Positions 35,301-46,670 are shown, counted from the stretch's first letter. The stretch is DNA of 64,000 nucleotides from Nocardia macrotermitis (GCF_009604405.1 NZ_WEGK01000003.1:62001-126000); one strand, 5' to 3'. Notes: a model not told the origin generated them from the sequence alone. A program made the numbers and translations.

Positions 35301-35479
35301 GACGCCGCACGCGAGTTGTTCAGCACCGGAGGCTATTTCGCGACCATGGTGGAGGAGATCGCCGCCGCCGCGTGCGTTGCCCCGGCGCGTATTTCACGCT
35401 GACCGACGACAACGGCTGGAGCCTGGACAGGGCCGAGCAATGGCTGCGCGCATCGCTCGGCAGTGCGTTGCTCGGCTGA
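35299..35479 (+). pseudogene. TetR-family remnant with internal deletion
   Basis: The plus strand reads DAARELFSTGGYFATMVEEI then AAAACVAP, a recognisable TetR N-terminal helix-turn-helix. After a frame change near 35375-35390 it reads YFTLTDDNGWSLDRAEQWLR then ASLGSALLG and stop, which resembles a TetR C-terminus. The ~350 bases expected between them are absent. Promoter and true start are missing as well. Confidence 0.68.
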
Positions 35480-35501
35480 TCAAGGGCTGCTTACAAGGGA
35501 T

Positions 35502-35891
35502 CTACAGCAGATCGCTCACATCGTCCGGAACGTCCACGGCGTACTTGCGCAACGTGTCCATCGGGACGACCTCGAGCGCGTTCTCGTGGGTGGCGGCCAG
35601 GATCACCGGAGCCGCGACGCCGTCCTCGTGCGCGTGCAGCCAGCGCACCGCGACCACGCACCAGCGGTCGCCCGGTTGCAGTCCCGGGAAGTTGTTCTCC
35701 GGACGCGGGGTGCTCAGATCGTTGCCGATCGACTTCTGGTGCTCCAGGAACTCCGCGGTAACGACGGTGCACACGGTATGGCTGCCCAGGTCCTCCGGGC
35801 CGGTGCTGCAGCAGCCGTCCCGATAGAAGCCGGTGAGAGGATCGGTGCCGCACTCCTCCAGCGGTCCCCCAAGCACATTTCGATCGGTCAC
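35502..35891 (-). CDS. DUF2237 family protein
   Basis: A 129-residue protein of the DUF2237 family (function unknown, found in many bacteria). Seen: NVLGGPLEECGTDPLTGFYR, the Cys pair in DGCCSTGPEDLGSHTVCTVV, FLEHQKSIGNDLSTPRPENN, FPGLQPGDRWCVVAVRWLHA and APVILAATHENALEVVPMDTL. GTG at 35891 is preferred over upstream ATGs because conservation begins at NVLGG; AGGAT lies about eight bases before it. Confidence 0.87.
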   Translation of the reverse strand: MTDRNVLGGPLEECGTDPLTGFYRDGCCSTGPEDLGSHTVCTVVTAEFLEHQKSIGNDLSTPRPENNFPGLQPGDRWCVVAVRWLHAHEDGVAAPVILAATHENALEVVPMDTLRKYAVDVPDDVSDLL

Positions 35892-36094
35892 ATCGCCGAT
35901 CCTATTGTCTCTGTGTCGGATTCGCCTCTGCTTCTCCGCCATGTGACCGAGACGGGCAGACCGGTCGGTAGGGGACGTGCGCATGTGTGGCAAATCCGGC
36001 GTGTCGTCCCCGGGGTCGGCGCGGGGTGTGCTAGCGGCGGGCGGTGGGGCGCGGCCCTGCCGGTTCGCCGCCGACGTTCTGTAAGGATGGGGGC

Positions 36095-37675
36095 GTGACT
36101 GCGCAAGCTTGGATTCTGATCGCCGTGATCGCTGCCGTTCTGGTGGTGGCGCTCGTCGTCGCTGGATTCGTCCGGTACAAGCGCGGCCGGGTGACGCTGA
36201 CCCCCGCCACGCCGGACAAGGAGGTGACCGACCGTTCCGGTGGGTACACCGCGTCCGGCGGGTTCAGTTTCAGTCAGGGCGGTGCGGGCACCGGCACACT
36301 GGCGCCGCCCGAGCCGGAACCGGTGCCGCTCGAGCGCACCGATGACGAGGGGCAACCGCATATCGGCGACGATGCGGCGATTCCCCGGGATTCGCTACGT
36401 CGCGGGATCACCGATGTGCGGCTGCCCGAGGGCGATGCCGAAGCACCGGGGACGGCCGACGCTGAGACCGCGACCGCTGAGACCGCGACCGCCGAGGCAG
36501 TGACCGCCGAGGCAGTGACCGCCGAGGCAGTGACCGCCGCAGCCGGAACCGTCGAGGCCGAAGCGCCAGAGGTCGAAGCGCGACCCACGACAGTCGAGCC
36601 CGCGAAGGCCGAGGAAGATTCCGGAACCTCGCCGGCCGAAGCCCCGGTCGAGACGGCCCCGGCGGTCGAGCCCGAAGCCGAACCGGCTCCGGTCGTGGAG
36701 CCGACCCCCGCCCCTGTCGAAACCCCTGCTCCCGCACCACAACTCGAGGAGATCGATCCCACCGCGGGCCGCCTGACCAGGCTGCGCGGCCGACTCGCCC
36801 GCTCGCAGAACGCCGTCGGCAAGAGCCTGCTGGGCCTGCTCGGCGGCGGCGACCTGGACGAGGACTCCTGGGAGGAGATCGAGGACACCCTGGTCATGGC
36901 CGACCTCGGTACGGCCGTCACCTCGACCATCGTCGAACGCCTGCGCAGCGAACTGGCCAGCCGCAGCGTCCGCACCGCCGACGAGGCCCGCGCCGCCCTA
37001 CGCGCGGTCCTGGTCGAGGCATTACGCCCCGAACTGGACCGTTCGATCCGGGCCCTGCCGCACGACGATCACCCGTCGATCCTGCTGGTCGTCGGCGTCA
37101 ACGGCACCGGGAAGACCACCACCACCGGCAAGCTCGCGCGCGTCCTGGTCGCGGACGGCCGCCGGGTGCTGCTGGGCGCGGCCGACACCTTCCGCGCCGC
37201 GGCCGCCGATCAGTTGCAGACCTGGGGTGAGCGCGTCGGCGCGCACACCGTGCGCGGGCGCGAGGGCGCGGATCCGGCCTCGGTCGCCTTCGACGCGGTC
37301 AGCACCGGTATCGATGAGGGCGTGGACGTCGTCCTGGTCGACACCGCCGGCCGCCTGCACACCAAGACCGGTCTGATGGACGAGCTGGGCAAGGTCAAGC
37401 GCGTGGTGGAGAAGAAGGCCGCCGTCGACGAGGTGCTGCTCGTGCTGGATTCCACCGTCGGCCAGAACGGCCTGACCCAGGCCCGCGTCTTCGCCGATGT
37501 GGTCGATATCACCGGCGTGGTGCTGACCAAACTCGACGGCACCGCCAAGGGCGGCATCGTCTTCCAGGTCCAACACGAACTCGGCGTCCCGGTCAAACTC
37601 GTCGGTCTCGGCGAGGGCGCGGACGATCTCGCCCCCTTCGAACCCGGCGCCTTCGTGGACGCCCTGCTGGGCTGA
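36095..37675 (+). CDS. ftsY: Signal recognition particle receptor FtsY
   Basis: Membrane-associated SRP GTPase of 526 residues. An N-terminal membrane helix AWILIAVIAAVLVVALVVAG is followed by a ~200-residue acidic Ala/Glu/Pro/Thr-rich A domain, then the N domain and GTPase G domain with GVNGTGKTTTTGKLA, the insertion-box ADTFRAAAADQLQTW, DTAGRLHTKTGLMDELG and VVLTKLDGTAKGG. The A domain contains a 15-base tandem repeat (GCCGAGGCAGTGACC, three copies near 36491-36540) coding for repeated AEAVT. The GTG start has AAGGA upstream. Confidence 0.96.
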   Translation: MTAQAWILIAVIAAVLVVALVVAGFVRYKRGRVTLTPATPDKEVTDRSGGYTASGGFSFSQGGAGTGTLAPPEPEPVPLERTDDEGQPHIGDDAAIPRDSLRRGITDVRLPEGDAEAPGTADAETATAETATAEAVTAEAVTAEAVTAAAGTVEAEAPEVEARPTTVEPAKAEEDSGTSPAEAPVETAPAVEPEAEPAPVVEPTPAPVETPAPAPQLEEIDPTAGRLTRLRGRLARSQNAVGKSLLGLLGGGDLDEDSWEEIEDTLVMADLGTAVTSTIVERLRSELASRSVRTADEARAALRAVLVEALRPELDRSIRALPHDDHPSILLVVGVNGTGKTTTTGKLARVLVADGRRVLLGAADTFRAAAADQLQTWGERVGAHTVRGREGADPASVAFDAVSTGIDEGVDVVLVDTAGRLHTKTGLMDELGKVKRVVEKKAAVDEVLLVLDSTVGQNGLTQARVFADVVDITGVVLTKLDGTAKGGIVFQVQHELGVPVKLVGLGEGADDLAPFEPGAFVDALLG

Positions 37676-38009
37676 GAGTGGCATTCGGTAGGTTAGCCGG
37701 GGGTGTTCACCGACCGTTCGGACCGATTTCGGGCTCTGTATCGGAGAGTGATCTTCACTTGCCCGGGGGCGTATTGGCCGCGTAGTGCCTGAACTGCGCA
37801 TTCGTAGATCAATTCCGTAGCGCGACACGAACCTCACAGTTGGTCGGAAACAACTGTGTAGGAAACGAAACATGGTAGCAACACGGGGAGCGCATCCGTT
37901 CACTCATGTGAAACACAGGGGCGGCACGGATGAAACACCGAATAGCGAACCTTCTGTGCAGGCTCGTTTGCCCATTTTCTTGGCCGGGCCCGAGATGAGG
38001 AGGAACAAG
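37676..38009 (+). promoter_or_regulatory. amt upstream region with perfect palindrome
   Basis: A 334-base gap holding no convincing gene. CACAGTTG-GTCGGAAA-CAACTGTG (37836-37859) is a perfect inverted repeat 150 bases before the amt start. GGAAAC also occurs at 37847 and 37861, with GAAAC at 37867, resembling half sites of the nitrogen regulator GlnR, but the standard GTnAC-N6-GAAAC spacing is not met. A frame open from 37872 adds 46 residues to Amt but lacks similarity. Confidence 0.5.
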
Positions 38010-39754
<1,745 letters not shown>

Positions 39755-39784
39755 GCGCGGACAGTTGTAGGTAAGCGGTCGATC

Positions 39785-39826
39785 GGCGGCCCCGTCCCCA
39801 CCGGATGCCGGTAGGGCGGGGCCGCC
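39785..39826 (+). terminator. GC-rich hairpin between glnB and glnD
   Basis: GGCGGCCCCGTCCC and GGGCGGGGCCGCC pair around a 15-base loop with one bulged T, and the structure ends 14 bases before the glnD start. It could terminate amt-glnB messages or reduce glnD expression. Confidence 0.55.
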
Positions 39827-39840
39827 CGCACGAGGGTTGG

Positions 39841-42258
39841 GTGGTGGTGCAGGTGAAGCGCGAAACGTCGGGCGGCGCAACGGATCTGGTACGGGCCCGG
39901 GATCAACTGCTGGAAGGCGGTCAGGTCCGCAGGCCGCGGCTGGACGCCCACGCGTTACGGCAGGCGCTGGTGGATCTGCACGACCTGTGGCTCACCGGCA
40001 AGGGCGCCGAGGTCGGCATCACCGCCGACAGCGGCCTGGCCCTGGTCGCGGTCGGCGGCCTCGGACGCCGCGAGATGCTGCCCTATTCGGATCTGGATCT
40101 GGTGCTGCTGCACGACGATGTCGATCCGGAGCGGGTGGCCGAGGTGGCCGACCGGCTGTGGTACCCGCTGTGGGACGCGCACATCAAACTCGATCACAGT
40201 GTGCGCACCGTCCCGCAGGCGCTGCGGGTGGCCGCCGACGACCTGACCGCGGCCCTGGGCATGCTGGACGCCCGCCACATCGTCGGTGACGCGGAGTTGA
40301 GCAATCTGCTCATCGGCGGCGTGCGTCGCGAGTGGCGCACCGGAATCCGTTCCCGCTTCGGCGAATTGGTCGAACAGGCGCAGACCCGGTGGCGGCGCAA
40401 CGGTGAGATCGCGCATCGCGCCGAACCCGATCTGAAGAACGGGCGCGGCGGTCTGCGCGACATCCAGCTGCTCGACGCGCTCGCCATCGCCCAGCTGACC
40501 GACGCCATGCCGGGTCTGGGCCCCGACGTCCCGGGCGGCGGGTTGAAACACGCCCATCGCCGACTGCTGGATGTGCGCACCGAACTGCACCGCGTGGCCG
40601 GTCGCTCCCGCGACCAACTGCGCGCACAGGACGCCGACGAGATCGGCGCGGCGCTGCGCATCGGCGATCGTTTCGATCTGGCCCGCACGTTGAGTGATGC
40701 CGCCCGCACGGTGGGGTACTCGGTCGACGTCGGGTTGCGTACGGCAGGCAATGCCCTGCCACGTCGCGGGCTGGCCAGGCTCCGCCGCATGCCGGTGCGC
40801 CGACCACTCGATGAGGGGGTGGTCGAACACGCCGGTGAGGTGGTGCTGGCCCGCGACGCCCGCCCGCAACGGGATCCGGGCCTGATCCTGCGGGTGGCCG
40901 CGGCCTCGGCGCAGAGCGGTCTGCCGATGTCGGCGACGACGTTGAACCGCCTGTCCGAGGACGCGCCCGAACTGCGCGAGCCGTGGCCGCGCGAGGCGCT
41001 CAACGATCTGCTGGTGCTGCTGGGCACCGGCCGCGCGACCATCGGCGCGGTCGAGGCGCTGGATCGAACGGGCTTGTGGGGCAGGCTGTTTCCGGAATGG
41101 GGCGCGGTGCGCGATCTGCCCCCGCGCGATGCGGTGCACACCTGGACAGTGGATCGTCACCTGGTGGAGACGGTCGCGTACGCGGCGGCGTTGAGCACCC
41201 GGGTCGCGCGTCCGGATCTGCTGCTGCTCGGTGCGCTGCTGCACGATCTGGGCAAGGGTCGCACCGAGGATCACAGCATCGTCGGCGCGGAGCTGGCCAC
41301 CCAGATCGGCCGTCGGCTGGGGTTGTGGCCCTCGGATGTGCGCACGCTCAGCGCGATCGTCCGGTATCACCTGCTGTTGCCCGATACCGCCACGCGCCGC
41401 GATCTGGCCGATCCGGCGACCGCCGAGGCCGTGGTGACCGCGCTGGGCGGCGATCCGCAACTGCTCGAGCTGCTGCACGCGCTCGCCGAGGCCGATTCCC
41501 TGGCGACGGGTCCGGGCGTGTGGGGCGATTGGAAGGCGTCGCTGATCGGTGAGCTGGTGCGCCGCTCCCGGTTGGCGATGGCGGGGGAGCCGGGGCCCGA
41601 ACCCGATCCGATCGATCCGGATCTGCTGGAGAAGGCGAAAGCCGGTGGGGTGCACGTCGAATTGTCGCCCGGGGAGGGACGTTTCAGTCATGTGGTGACC
41701 GTCGTCGCGCCCGACACGCCCGGGTTGCTGTCCGATGCTGCCGGGGTGCTGGCCCTGCATTCGCTGCGGGTGTTGTCGGCGTCGCTGGGGACCGAGGGGC
41801 AGGCGGCGATCGATACCTTCCGGGTCGCACCGAAGTTCGGCGATCCGCCCGATCCCGGACTGCTGCGGCAGGATCTGATCCGGGCGGTGAACGGTGAGCT
41901 GGACCTGGCTTCGGCGCTCGAGCGCAAGGAGCGGGACGCGGGCCTGCCGCCCAGTCCGTACGCGCAGGCCGAGCCGCGAATCCTGTGGGCCGACACCGGG
42001 ATTGCGGGTCAGGCGCTGCTGGAGTTGCGCGCGGAGGACCGGATCGGACTGCTCAGTCGGCTCGCCGGCGCGCTCGCGAGCACGGGTGTGAACGTGCGGT
42101 GGGCGAAGGTGGACACCCGGGGTGCGGCCGTGGTGGACGCGTTCTGCCTGGATCTGGGTGATGGTGACAGTCCGGCCCGGCGGGACGAGATCGCCGCCGC
42201 GGTGTTGGCGGTCGTCCCGCCGCAGCTACCGCCGCCGCCACCGGAGAACACCGAATAA
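39841..42258 (+). CDS. glnD: PII uridylyl/adenylyl-transferase GlnD
   Basis: An 805-residue bifunctional enzyme that modifies and demodifies PII at its T-loop Tyr. Nucleotidyltransferase domain: [20 protein letters not shown]; then [18 protein letters not shown] phosphohydrolase domain with [20 protein letters not shown]; and two C-terminal ACT domains ([20 protein letters not shown] and [20 protein letters not shown]). All domains are complete. The start region reads GTGGTGGTGCAGGTG; 39841 is used but any of the three consecutive GTG codons could serve. Confidence 0.95.
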   Translation: MVVQVKRETSGGATDLVRARDQLLEGGQVRRPRLDAHALRQALVDLHDLWLTGKGAEVGITADSGLALVAVGGLGRREMLPYSDLDLVLLHDDVDPERVAEVADRLWYPLWDAHIKLDHSVRTVPQALRVAADDLTAALGMLDARHIVGDAELSNLLIGGVRREWRTGIRSRFGELVEQAQTRWRRNGEIAHRAEPDLKNGRGGLRDIQLLDALAIAQLTDAMPGLGPDVPGGGLKHAHRRLLDVRTELHRVAGRSRDQLRAQDADEIGAALRIGDRFDLARTLSDAARTVGYSVDVGLRTAGNALPRRGLARLRRMPVRRPLDEGVVEHAGEVVLARDARPQRDPGLILRVAAASAQSGLPMSATTLNRLSEDAPELREPWPREALNDLLVLLGTGRATIGAVEALDRTGLWGRLFPEWGAVRDLPPRDAVHTWTVDRHLVETVAYAAALSTRVARPDLLLLGALLHDLGKGRTEDHSIVGAELATQIGRRLGLWPSDVRTLSAIVRYHLLLPDTATRRDLADPATAEAVVTALGGDPQLLELLHALAEADSLATGPGVWGDWKASLIGELVRRSRLAMAGEPGPEPDPIDPDLLEKAKAGGVHVELSPGEGRFSHVVTVVAPDTPGLLSDAAGVLALHSLRVLSASLGTEGQAAIDTFRVAPKFGDPPDPGLLRQDLIRAVNGELDLASALERKERDAGLPPSPYAQAEPRILWADTGIAGQALLELRAEDRIGLLSRLAGALASTGVNVRWAKVDTRGAAVVDAFCLDLGDGDSPARRDEIAAAVLAVVPPQLPPPPPENTE

Positions 42259-42588
42259 CGTCGAATGATCCGGACCCGGGCGGGATTTCGGCCGCAGGCG
42301 CTGCCGCGGTTCGAAACGGACATCGGCCCGGATTTCCGCGGTGATTCACGGTCGGCCGTCCTGCCCGCGACTTTGCGGACGAACCGGACGTTCGTCATAG
42401 ATCAGATTGTTGCGTGAGATTTGCTACAACCTCCGTCTGCGGTGACGCGGGTCACTCTACGATCAGACCGATCTGTGCTGTCGGAGTGTCGGAGATGGTG
42501 TGCGCGCGGGGCGGTGACAGCGCCGGCTCGCATACCGAAGGTGTTGTTCGAGGCTTGTCCGAGCTTTTCGAGCATGAGGAGCGGGCCG
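42259..42588 (+). promoter_or_regulatory. Intergenic region with CRP-like palindrome
   Basis: A 330-base gap after glnD. GTGA-CGCGGG-TCAC (42442-42455) is a perfect palindrome with the 6-base spacing of CRP/FNR-family sites (TGTGAN6TCACA). It lies about 135 bases before the next gene. Several reading frames cross the gap but none looks coding. Confidence 0.5.
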
Positions 42589-42903
42589 GTGGCAATTGAA
42601 GTCGTTTCCGCATCGATGATGACCAGTGACCTGACCCAGCACATCGCGCGCTGCGTCGGCGGAGATCGCTGGGTGGTGTCCTGGCTGCCCGGCCGCACGC
42701 TGACCGGGCAGCAGGCGGTGACCGCCATGACCATCGCCTCCACGGCGAACGGCCATCGGCCCACCGAGGCAGAGTGGACGATGCTCGATTCCATGGCGTT
42801 GGAACTGGGCCTGACCGCGCGGGAGGCGATCGGCATGGTCGCCAGCGAGAACCGCGACATCCGGCAGGCGCCGCGCCCGCGGCGGCGCGGGACACTCGAA
42901 TAA
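42589..42903 (+). CDS. Conserved small protein of unknown function
   Basis: A 104-residue soluble protein beginning VAIEVVSASMMTSDLTQHIA, with the striking HIARCVGGDRWVVSWLPGRT and LTGQQAVTAMTIASTANGHR in the middle, a C-terminal helix MLDSMALELGLTAREAIGMV and an Arg-rich tail RQAPRPRRRGTLE. GAGGAGCGG sits just before the GTG. I do not recognise a named family. It sits alone between glnD and ffh. Confidence 0.6.
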   Translation: MAIEVVSASMMTSDLTQHIARCVGGDRWVVSWLPGRTLTGQQAVTAMTIASTANGHRPTEAEWTMLDSMALELGLTAREAIGMVASENRDIRQAPRPRRRGTLE

Positions 42904-42994
42904 ACCACGAACGACTAGGGTGAATCCTTCGACCGGCATGCGCGCATTACCCTGGTATGTCGAGTGACGTCCCTCGAGATCAGGAGCGCGATCG

Positions 42995-44572
42995 GTGTTC
43001 GAATCCCTTTCCGACCGGTTGACCGGTGTACTGAGCGATCTGCGCGGCAAGGGGCGGCTGTCACCGGCGGATATCGACGCGACCGCCCGGGAGATTCGCC
43101 TCGCCCTGCTCGAGGCCGACGTCGCGCTGCCGGTGGTGCGCGGCTTCATCACCCGGATCAAGGAGCGCGCCAAGGGCGCGGAGGTCTCCGCCGCGCTGAA
43201 TCCGGCGCAGCAGGTCGTCAAGATCGTCAACGAGGAATTGATCGCGATCCTCGGCGGCGAGACCCGGCGGCTGCAATTCGCCAAGACGCCGCCGACGGTG
43301 ATCATGCTCGCGGGCCTGCAGGGCGCGGGTAAGACCACCCTCGCCGGAAAGCTCGCGAAATGGCTGAAGGGCCAAGGACATACGCCGTTGCTGGTGGCCT
43401 GCGACCTGCAGCGTCCGGGCGCGGTGACGCAGTTGCAAGTGGTCGGTGAGCGCGCCGAGGTACCGGTCTTCGCGCCGCACCCCGGCACCTCGATTGGTGG
43501 CGGGGAGAACCCGCTGGGCATCTCGGCGGCGGACCCGGTCGCGGTCGCGCAGCAGGGCATCGCCGAGGCACGCGGTAAGCACTACGACGTCGTCATCGTC
43601 GACACCGCGGGTCGCCTCGGTATCGATGAGGAGTTGATGGCGCAGGCCGCGGGCATCCGCGACGCCGTGCAGCCCGACGAGACGCTGTTCGTCCTGGACG
43701 CGATGATCGGTCAGGACGCGGTCACCACCGCCCAGGCGTTCCGCGACGGTGTCGGCTTCACCGGCGTCGTGCTCACCAAGCTCGACGGTGACGCGCGCGG
43801 TGGTGCGGCGTTGTCGGTGCGGGAGGTGACCGGTCAGCCGATCCTGTTCGCCTCCACCGGTGAGAAGCTCGAGGACTTCGACGTCTTCCACCCCGACCGC
43901 ATGTCCAGCCGCATCCTGGGCATGGGCGATCTGCTCACCCTGATCGAGCAGGCCGAACAGGTCTACGACGCGCAGCAGGCCGAGGAGGCCGCGCGCAAGA
44001 TCGGCAGCGGTGAGCTGACCCTCGAGGATTTCCTCGACCAGATGCTGGCGATCCGCAAGATGGGTCCGATCGGCAACCTGCTGGGCATGCTGCCCGGCGC
44101 GGGCCAGATGAAGGACGCGCTCGCGGCCGTCGACGACAAGCAGTTGGACCGGGTGCAGGCGATCATCCGCGGTATGACGCCGGGGGAGCGCGCCAATCCG
44201 AAGATCATCAACGCCTCCCGCCGGCTGCGCATCGCGAACGGTTCGGGCGTCACGGTGACGGATGTGAATCAGCTGGTCGACCGCTTCTTCGAGGCCCGCA
44301 AGATGATGGCCGCGATGGGTCGTCAGATGGGTCTGCCCGGTGGCGGCAACCGCCGCAACAACAGCAAGAAGGGCAAGAAGGGGAAGAAGGGCGGCCGCGG
44401 CCCGACGCCGCCGAAGATGCGCGGTGGTTTCCCGGGGATGCCCGGTATGCCCGCGATGCCCCCCGGGATGCCTGGCATGCCGGACCTGTCCGGGATGCCC
44501 GCCGGTCTCGACCAGCTCCCGCCCGGTTTGGAAGGCATCGACCTGTCGAAGCTGAAGTTCCCGAAGAACTGA
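42995..44572 (+). CDS. ffh: Signal recognition particle protein Ffh
   Basis: SRP54 GTPase of 525 residues that binds 4.5S RNA and signal sequences. N domain MFESLSDRLTGVLSDLRGKG; G domain with GLQGAGKTTLAGKLAKWLKG, ACDLQRPGAVTQLQVV, DTAGRLGIDEELM and TKLDGDARGGAALSV; Met-rich M domain with MLPGAGQMKDALAAVDDKQL and RRLRIANGSGVTVTDVNQLV. A basic Lys/Gly run (GKKGKKGKKGGRG) leads into a tail of repeated GMPGMP units. GTG is preceded by AGGAG. Confidence 0.97.
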   Translation: MFESLSDRLTGVLSDLRGKGRLSPADIDATAREIRLALLEADVALPVVRGFITRIKERAKGAEVSAALNPAQQVVKIVNEELIAILGGETRRLQFAKTPPTVIMLAGLQGAGKTTLAGKLAKWLKGQGHTPLLVACDLQRPGAVTQLQVVGERAEVPVFAPHPGTSIGGGENPLGISAADPVAVAQQGIAEARGKHYDVVIVDTAGRLGIDEELMAQAAGIRDAVQPDETLFVLDAMIGQDAVTTAQAFRDGVGFTGVVLTKLDGDARGGAALSVREVTGQPILFASTGEKLEDFDVFHPDRMSSRILGMGDLLTLIEQAEQVYDAQQAEEAARKIGSGELTLEDFLDQMLAIRKMGPIGNLLGMLPGAGQMKDALAAVDDKQLDRVQAIIRGMTPGERANPKIINASRRLRIANGSGVTVTDVNQLVDRFFEARKMMAAMGRQMGLPGGGNRRNNSKKGKKGKKGGRGPTPPKMRGGFPGMPGMPAMPPGMPGMPDLSGMPAGLDQLPPGLEGIDLSKLKFPKN

Positions 44573-44754
44573 ATCCGGCGCGATCGTGCCCGGATGCGTT
44601 GATGGCGAGTTCGTTCATCACGGGTACGTTCGTCCGTGAGCACGGTCCGCTCGCATCGATAGCGAGCTCGATCCGGCTCGCTCGGCCCCCGTCGCGGTTC
44701 ATTTGTGCGCGCAGTAGTTTGTGATCGAGAACGTCGGCGCGAGCAGGAGGCGGT

Positions 44755-45855
44755 ATGCGGTTGCATCTGCGGGGTGTGGTTCTTCCGGGCGAGGACGCGC
44801 GCGAGCTGTGGGTGCACGACGGGCTGATCTCCTTCGAGCCGGTCGCCGACGCCGAAACCCTGTGTGCCACAGGCTGGATCGTGCCCGGACTGGTGGACGC
44901 GCACTGCCACGTCGGGATCCGCTATCACGGCGGACACGAGGACGAGGCGGGCGCGGTCGCGCAGGCGGAGACCGAACGCGACGCCGGGGCGCTGCTGCTG
45001 CGCGACGCGGGCTCACCCATCGACACCCGCTTCATCGATGAGCGCGAGGATCTGCCGAAGATCATCCGCGCCGGTCGGCACATCGCCCGGCCCAAGCGCT
45101 ACATCCGTGAGCTGGGCATCGAACTGGACGACGAACGCGATCTGCCGCAGATCGTCGCCGAACAGGCCAGGCGCGGCGACGGCTGGGTCAAGATCGTCGG
45201 CGACTGGATCGATCGTTCGGTGGGCGATCTGCGCCCGCTGTGGAGCGACACGGTCCTGAAGGAGGCCATCGACGCCGCCCACAGCGAGGGCGCTCGCGTC
45301 ACCGCGCACGTCTTCGGCGAGGACGCGTTGCCCGGCCTGATCAACGCCGGAATCGACTGCCTCGAACACGGCACCGGCCTCACCGACGACACCATCGAAC
45401 TGATGGCCCGGCACGGCACCGCCCTGGTCCCCACCCTCGTCAATATCGACACCTTCCCCGAAATCGCCGACAGCGCAACCAAATTCCCCGTCTACGCCGC
45501 CCACATGCGCGACCTGCACCGCCGCGTCCGCACCACCGTCGCCGACGCCCACGCCGCGGGCGTCCCCATCTACACCGGAACCGACGCGGGCGGCTCGATC
45601 CAGCACGGCCGCATAGCCGACGAAATAGACGCCCTCGCCGCCGCGGGCCTGTCCCGCCACGACGCCCTCGGCGCGGCCTCCTGGAACGCCCGCGACTGGC
45701 TGGGCCGCCCGAGCATCGAACACGGCGCACCCGCGGATTTCGTTGTCTACGAAGCAGATCCGCGCGTCTCCCCGGAGATCCTCACCACCCCGGCCCACGT
45801 CGTCCTACGCGGCCGCGTCCACAAACGCCGAAACCCGGTCACTGGACATCGCTGA
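44755..45855 (+). CDS. Amidohydrolase family protein
   Basis: A 366-residue metal-dependent hydrolase. Metal ligands of the amidohydrolase barrel are visible: VDAHCHVGIRYHGGHED (HxH), DGWVKIVGDWIDRS (Lys), HVFGEDALPGLINAGIDCLE with the following EHGTGLTDD (His) and TGTDAGGSIQHGRIADEID (Asp). It matches in place the mycobacterial amidohydrolase next to ffh (Rv2915c-like). Substrate unknown. The 3' half turns abruptly to C-ending codons. AGGAGG lies six bases before the ATG. Confidence 0.9.
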   Translation: MRLHLRGVVLPGEDARELWVHDGLISFEPVADAETLCATGWIVPGLVDAHCHVGIRYHGGHEDEAGAVAQAETERDAGALLLRDAGSPIDTRFIDEREDLPKIIRAGRHIARPKRYIRELGIELDDERDLPQIVAEQARRGDGWVKIVGDWIDRSVGDLRPLWSDTVLKEAIDAAHSEGARVTAHVFGEDALPGLINAGIDCLEHGTGLTDDTIELMARHGTALVPTLVNIDTFPEIADSATKFPVYAAHMRDLHRRVRTTVADAHAAGVPIYTGTDAGGSIQHGRIADEIDALAAAGLSRHDALGAASWNARDWLGRPSIEHGAPADFVVYEADPRVSPEILTTPAHVVLRGRVHKRRNPVTGHR

Positions 45856-45954
45856 TCACAGCGCTACGCCGACGACGAGGCGGTGACTCTGCGATATTGT
45901 GAAATGAAAGCAGGTAAGAGTCTTTTCTTCTTCTCGTGACCGAGACGAGGCCCT

Positions 45955-45989
45955 TAGACTGGCAGTAGTCGAGTGCACAACATGTGCAC
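45955..45989 (+). promoter_or_regulatory. Promoter -10 and palindrome before the Uma2-like gene
   Basis: TAGACT (45955-45960) fits a -10 element. About 12 bases after it comes the perfect inverted repeat GTGCACA-ACA-TGTGCAC (45973-45989). A repressor on this site would block early elongation from that promoter. Distance to the gene start is about 55 bases. Confidence 0.5.
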
Positions 45990-46043
45990 AACACAACTGA
46001 TCCGCGCAGGATCGCTCCAGTCGACGAAGGGACCACTACTCGG

Positions 46044-46628
46044 ATGACCGTCGAGGTTTCGATGTTCCAACCTCTGGGCCCCATGACTGTGGAAGACTGG
46101 TTGGTCGAAGATCAACCGGACGATGGTTCTCGGCTCGAGCTCATCTGGGGGTATCTGCACATGACACCGGCTCCTACCGGTTCGCACCAGTATGCGACCG
46201 GTGAGTTGTTCGCGGTGCTGCGTGATGCGATTCGTGAAGCGGGACGTGAAGATCTCCATGCGCTGCCCGGTGCGGCAGTAAAGATCAGCACGCCGTTTCG
46301 AACGGGTGTAATCCCGGATGTCGTGGCTGTGCTGGGCGATATCAATCATGTGAGTTTCGAGCCGGAGGTTGTCGCCCTGGCTGTCGAGGTGTGGTCACGT
46401 GGCAATAATCGCGAGGAGCGCGACACCAAGATCGCGTCCTACGCGGCCGCGCGGGTACCCTACCTCTGGTTGGTCGAACTGCCGACCGGAAAACCGGCTC
46501 GGTTCTGGGGATATGTACTCGGCCAATCCGGTTATCGGCAGGAGATCTACGCCGAAGCGGGGGAGACGGTGACGCCGCCCGCGCCCGTGTCCGTGTCGAT
46601 CGACACGTCGACTCTGCGTTTGTACTGA
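46044..46628 (+). CDS. Uma2 family (DUF820) putative endonuclease
   Basis: A 194-residue protein of the Uma2/DUF820 PD-(D/E)XK-fold family. The motif pieces are present: [20 protein letters not shown] (first Glu), [13 protein letters not shown] (Asp), [14 protein letters not shown] (E-V) and [20 protein letters not shown] (Lys, Trp-x-Val-Glu). The biological role of this family is unclear; it is especially abundant in cyanobacteria and many actinobacteria. It lies between housekeeping genes and has its own promoter region. Confidence 0.85.
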   Translation: MTVEVSMFQPLGPMTVEDWLVEDQPDDGSRLELIWGYLHMTPAPTGSHQYATGELFAVLRDAIREAGREDLHALPGAAVKISTPFRTGVIPDVVAVLGDINHVSFEPEVVALAVEVWSRGNNREERDTKIASYAAARVPYLWLVELPTGKPARFWGYVLGQSGYRQEIYAEAGETVTPPAPVSVSIDTSTLRLY

Positions 46629-46657
46629 TCGGATCCCGATTTCGGGGGTGGGGCGGG

Positions 46658-46670
46658 GGTCTGGCAGAAT
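46658..46670 (+). promoter_or_regulatory. Putative rpsP promoter core
   Basis: GGTCTGGCAGAAT, with CAGAAT as -10, lies about 168 bases upstream of rpsP. Nearly the same core, GGTCTGGCACAAT, precedes rplS at 52579. The ~165-base leader between it and rpsP was not seen to contain a gene. Confidence 0.5.
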
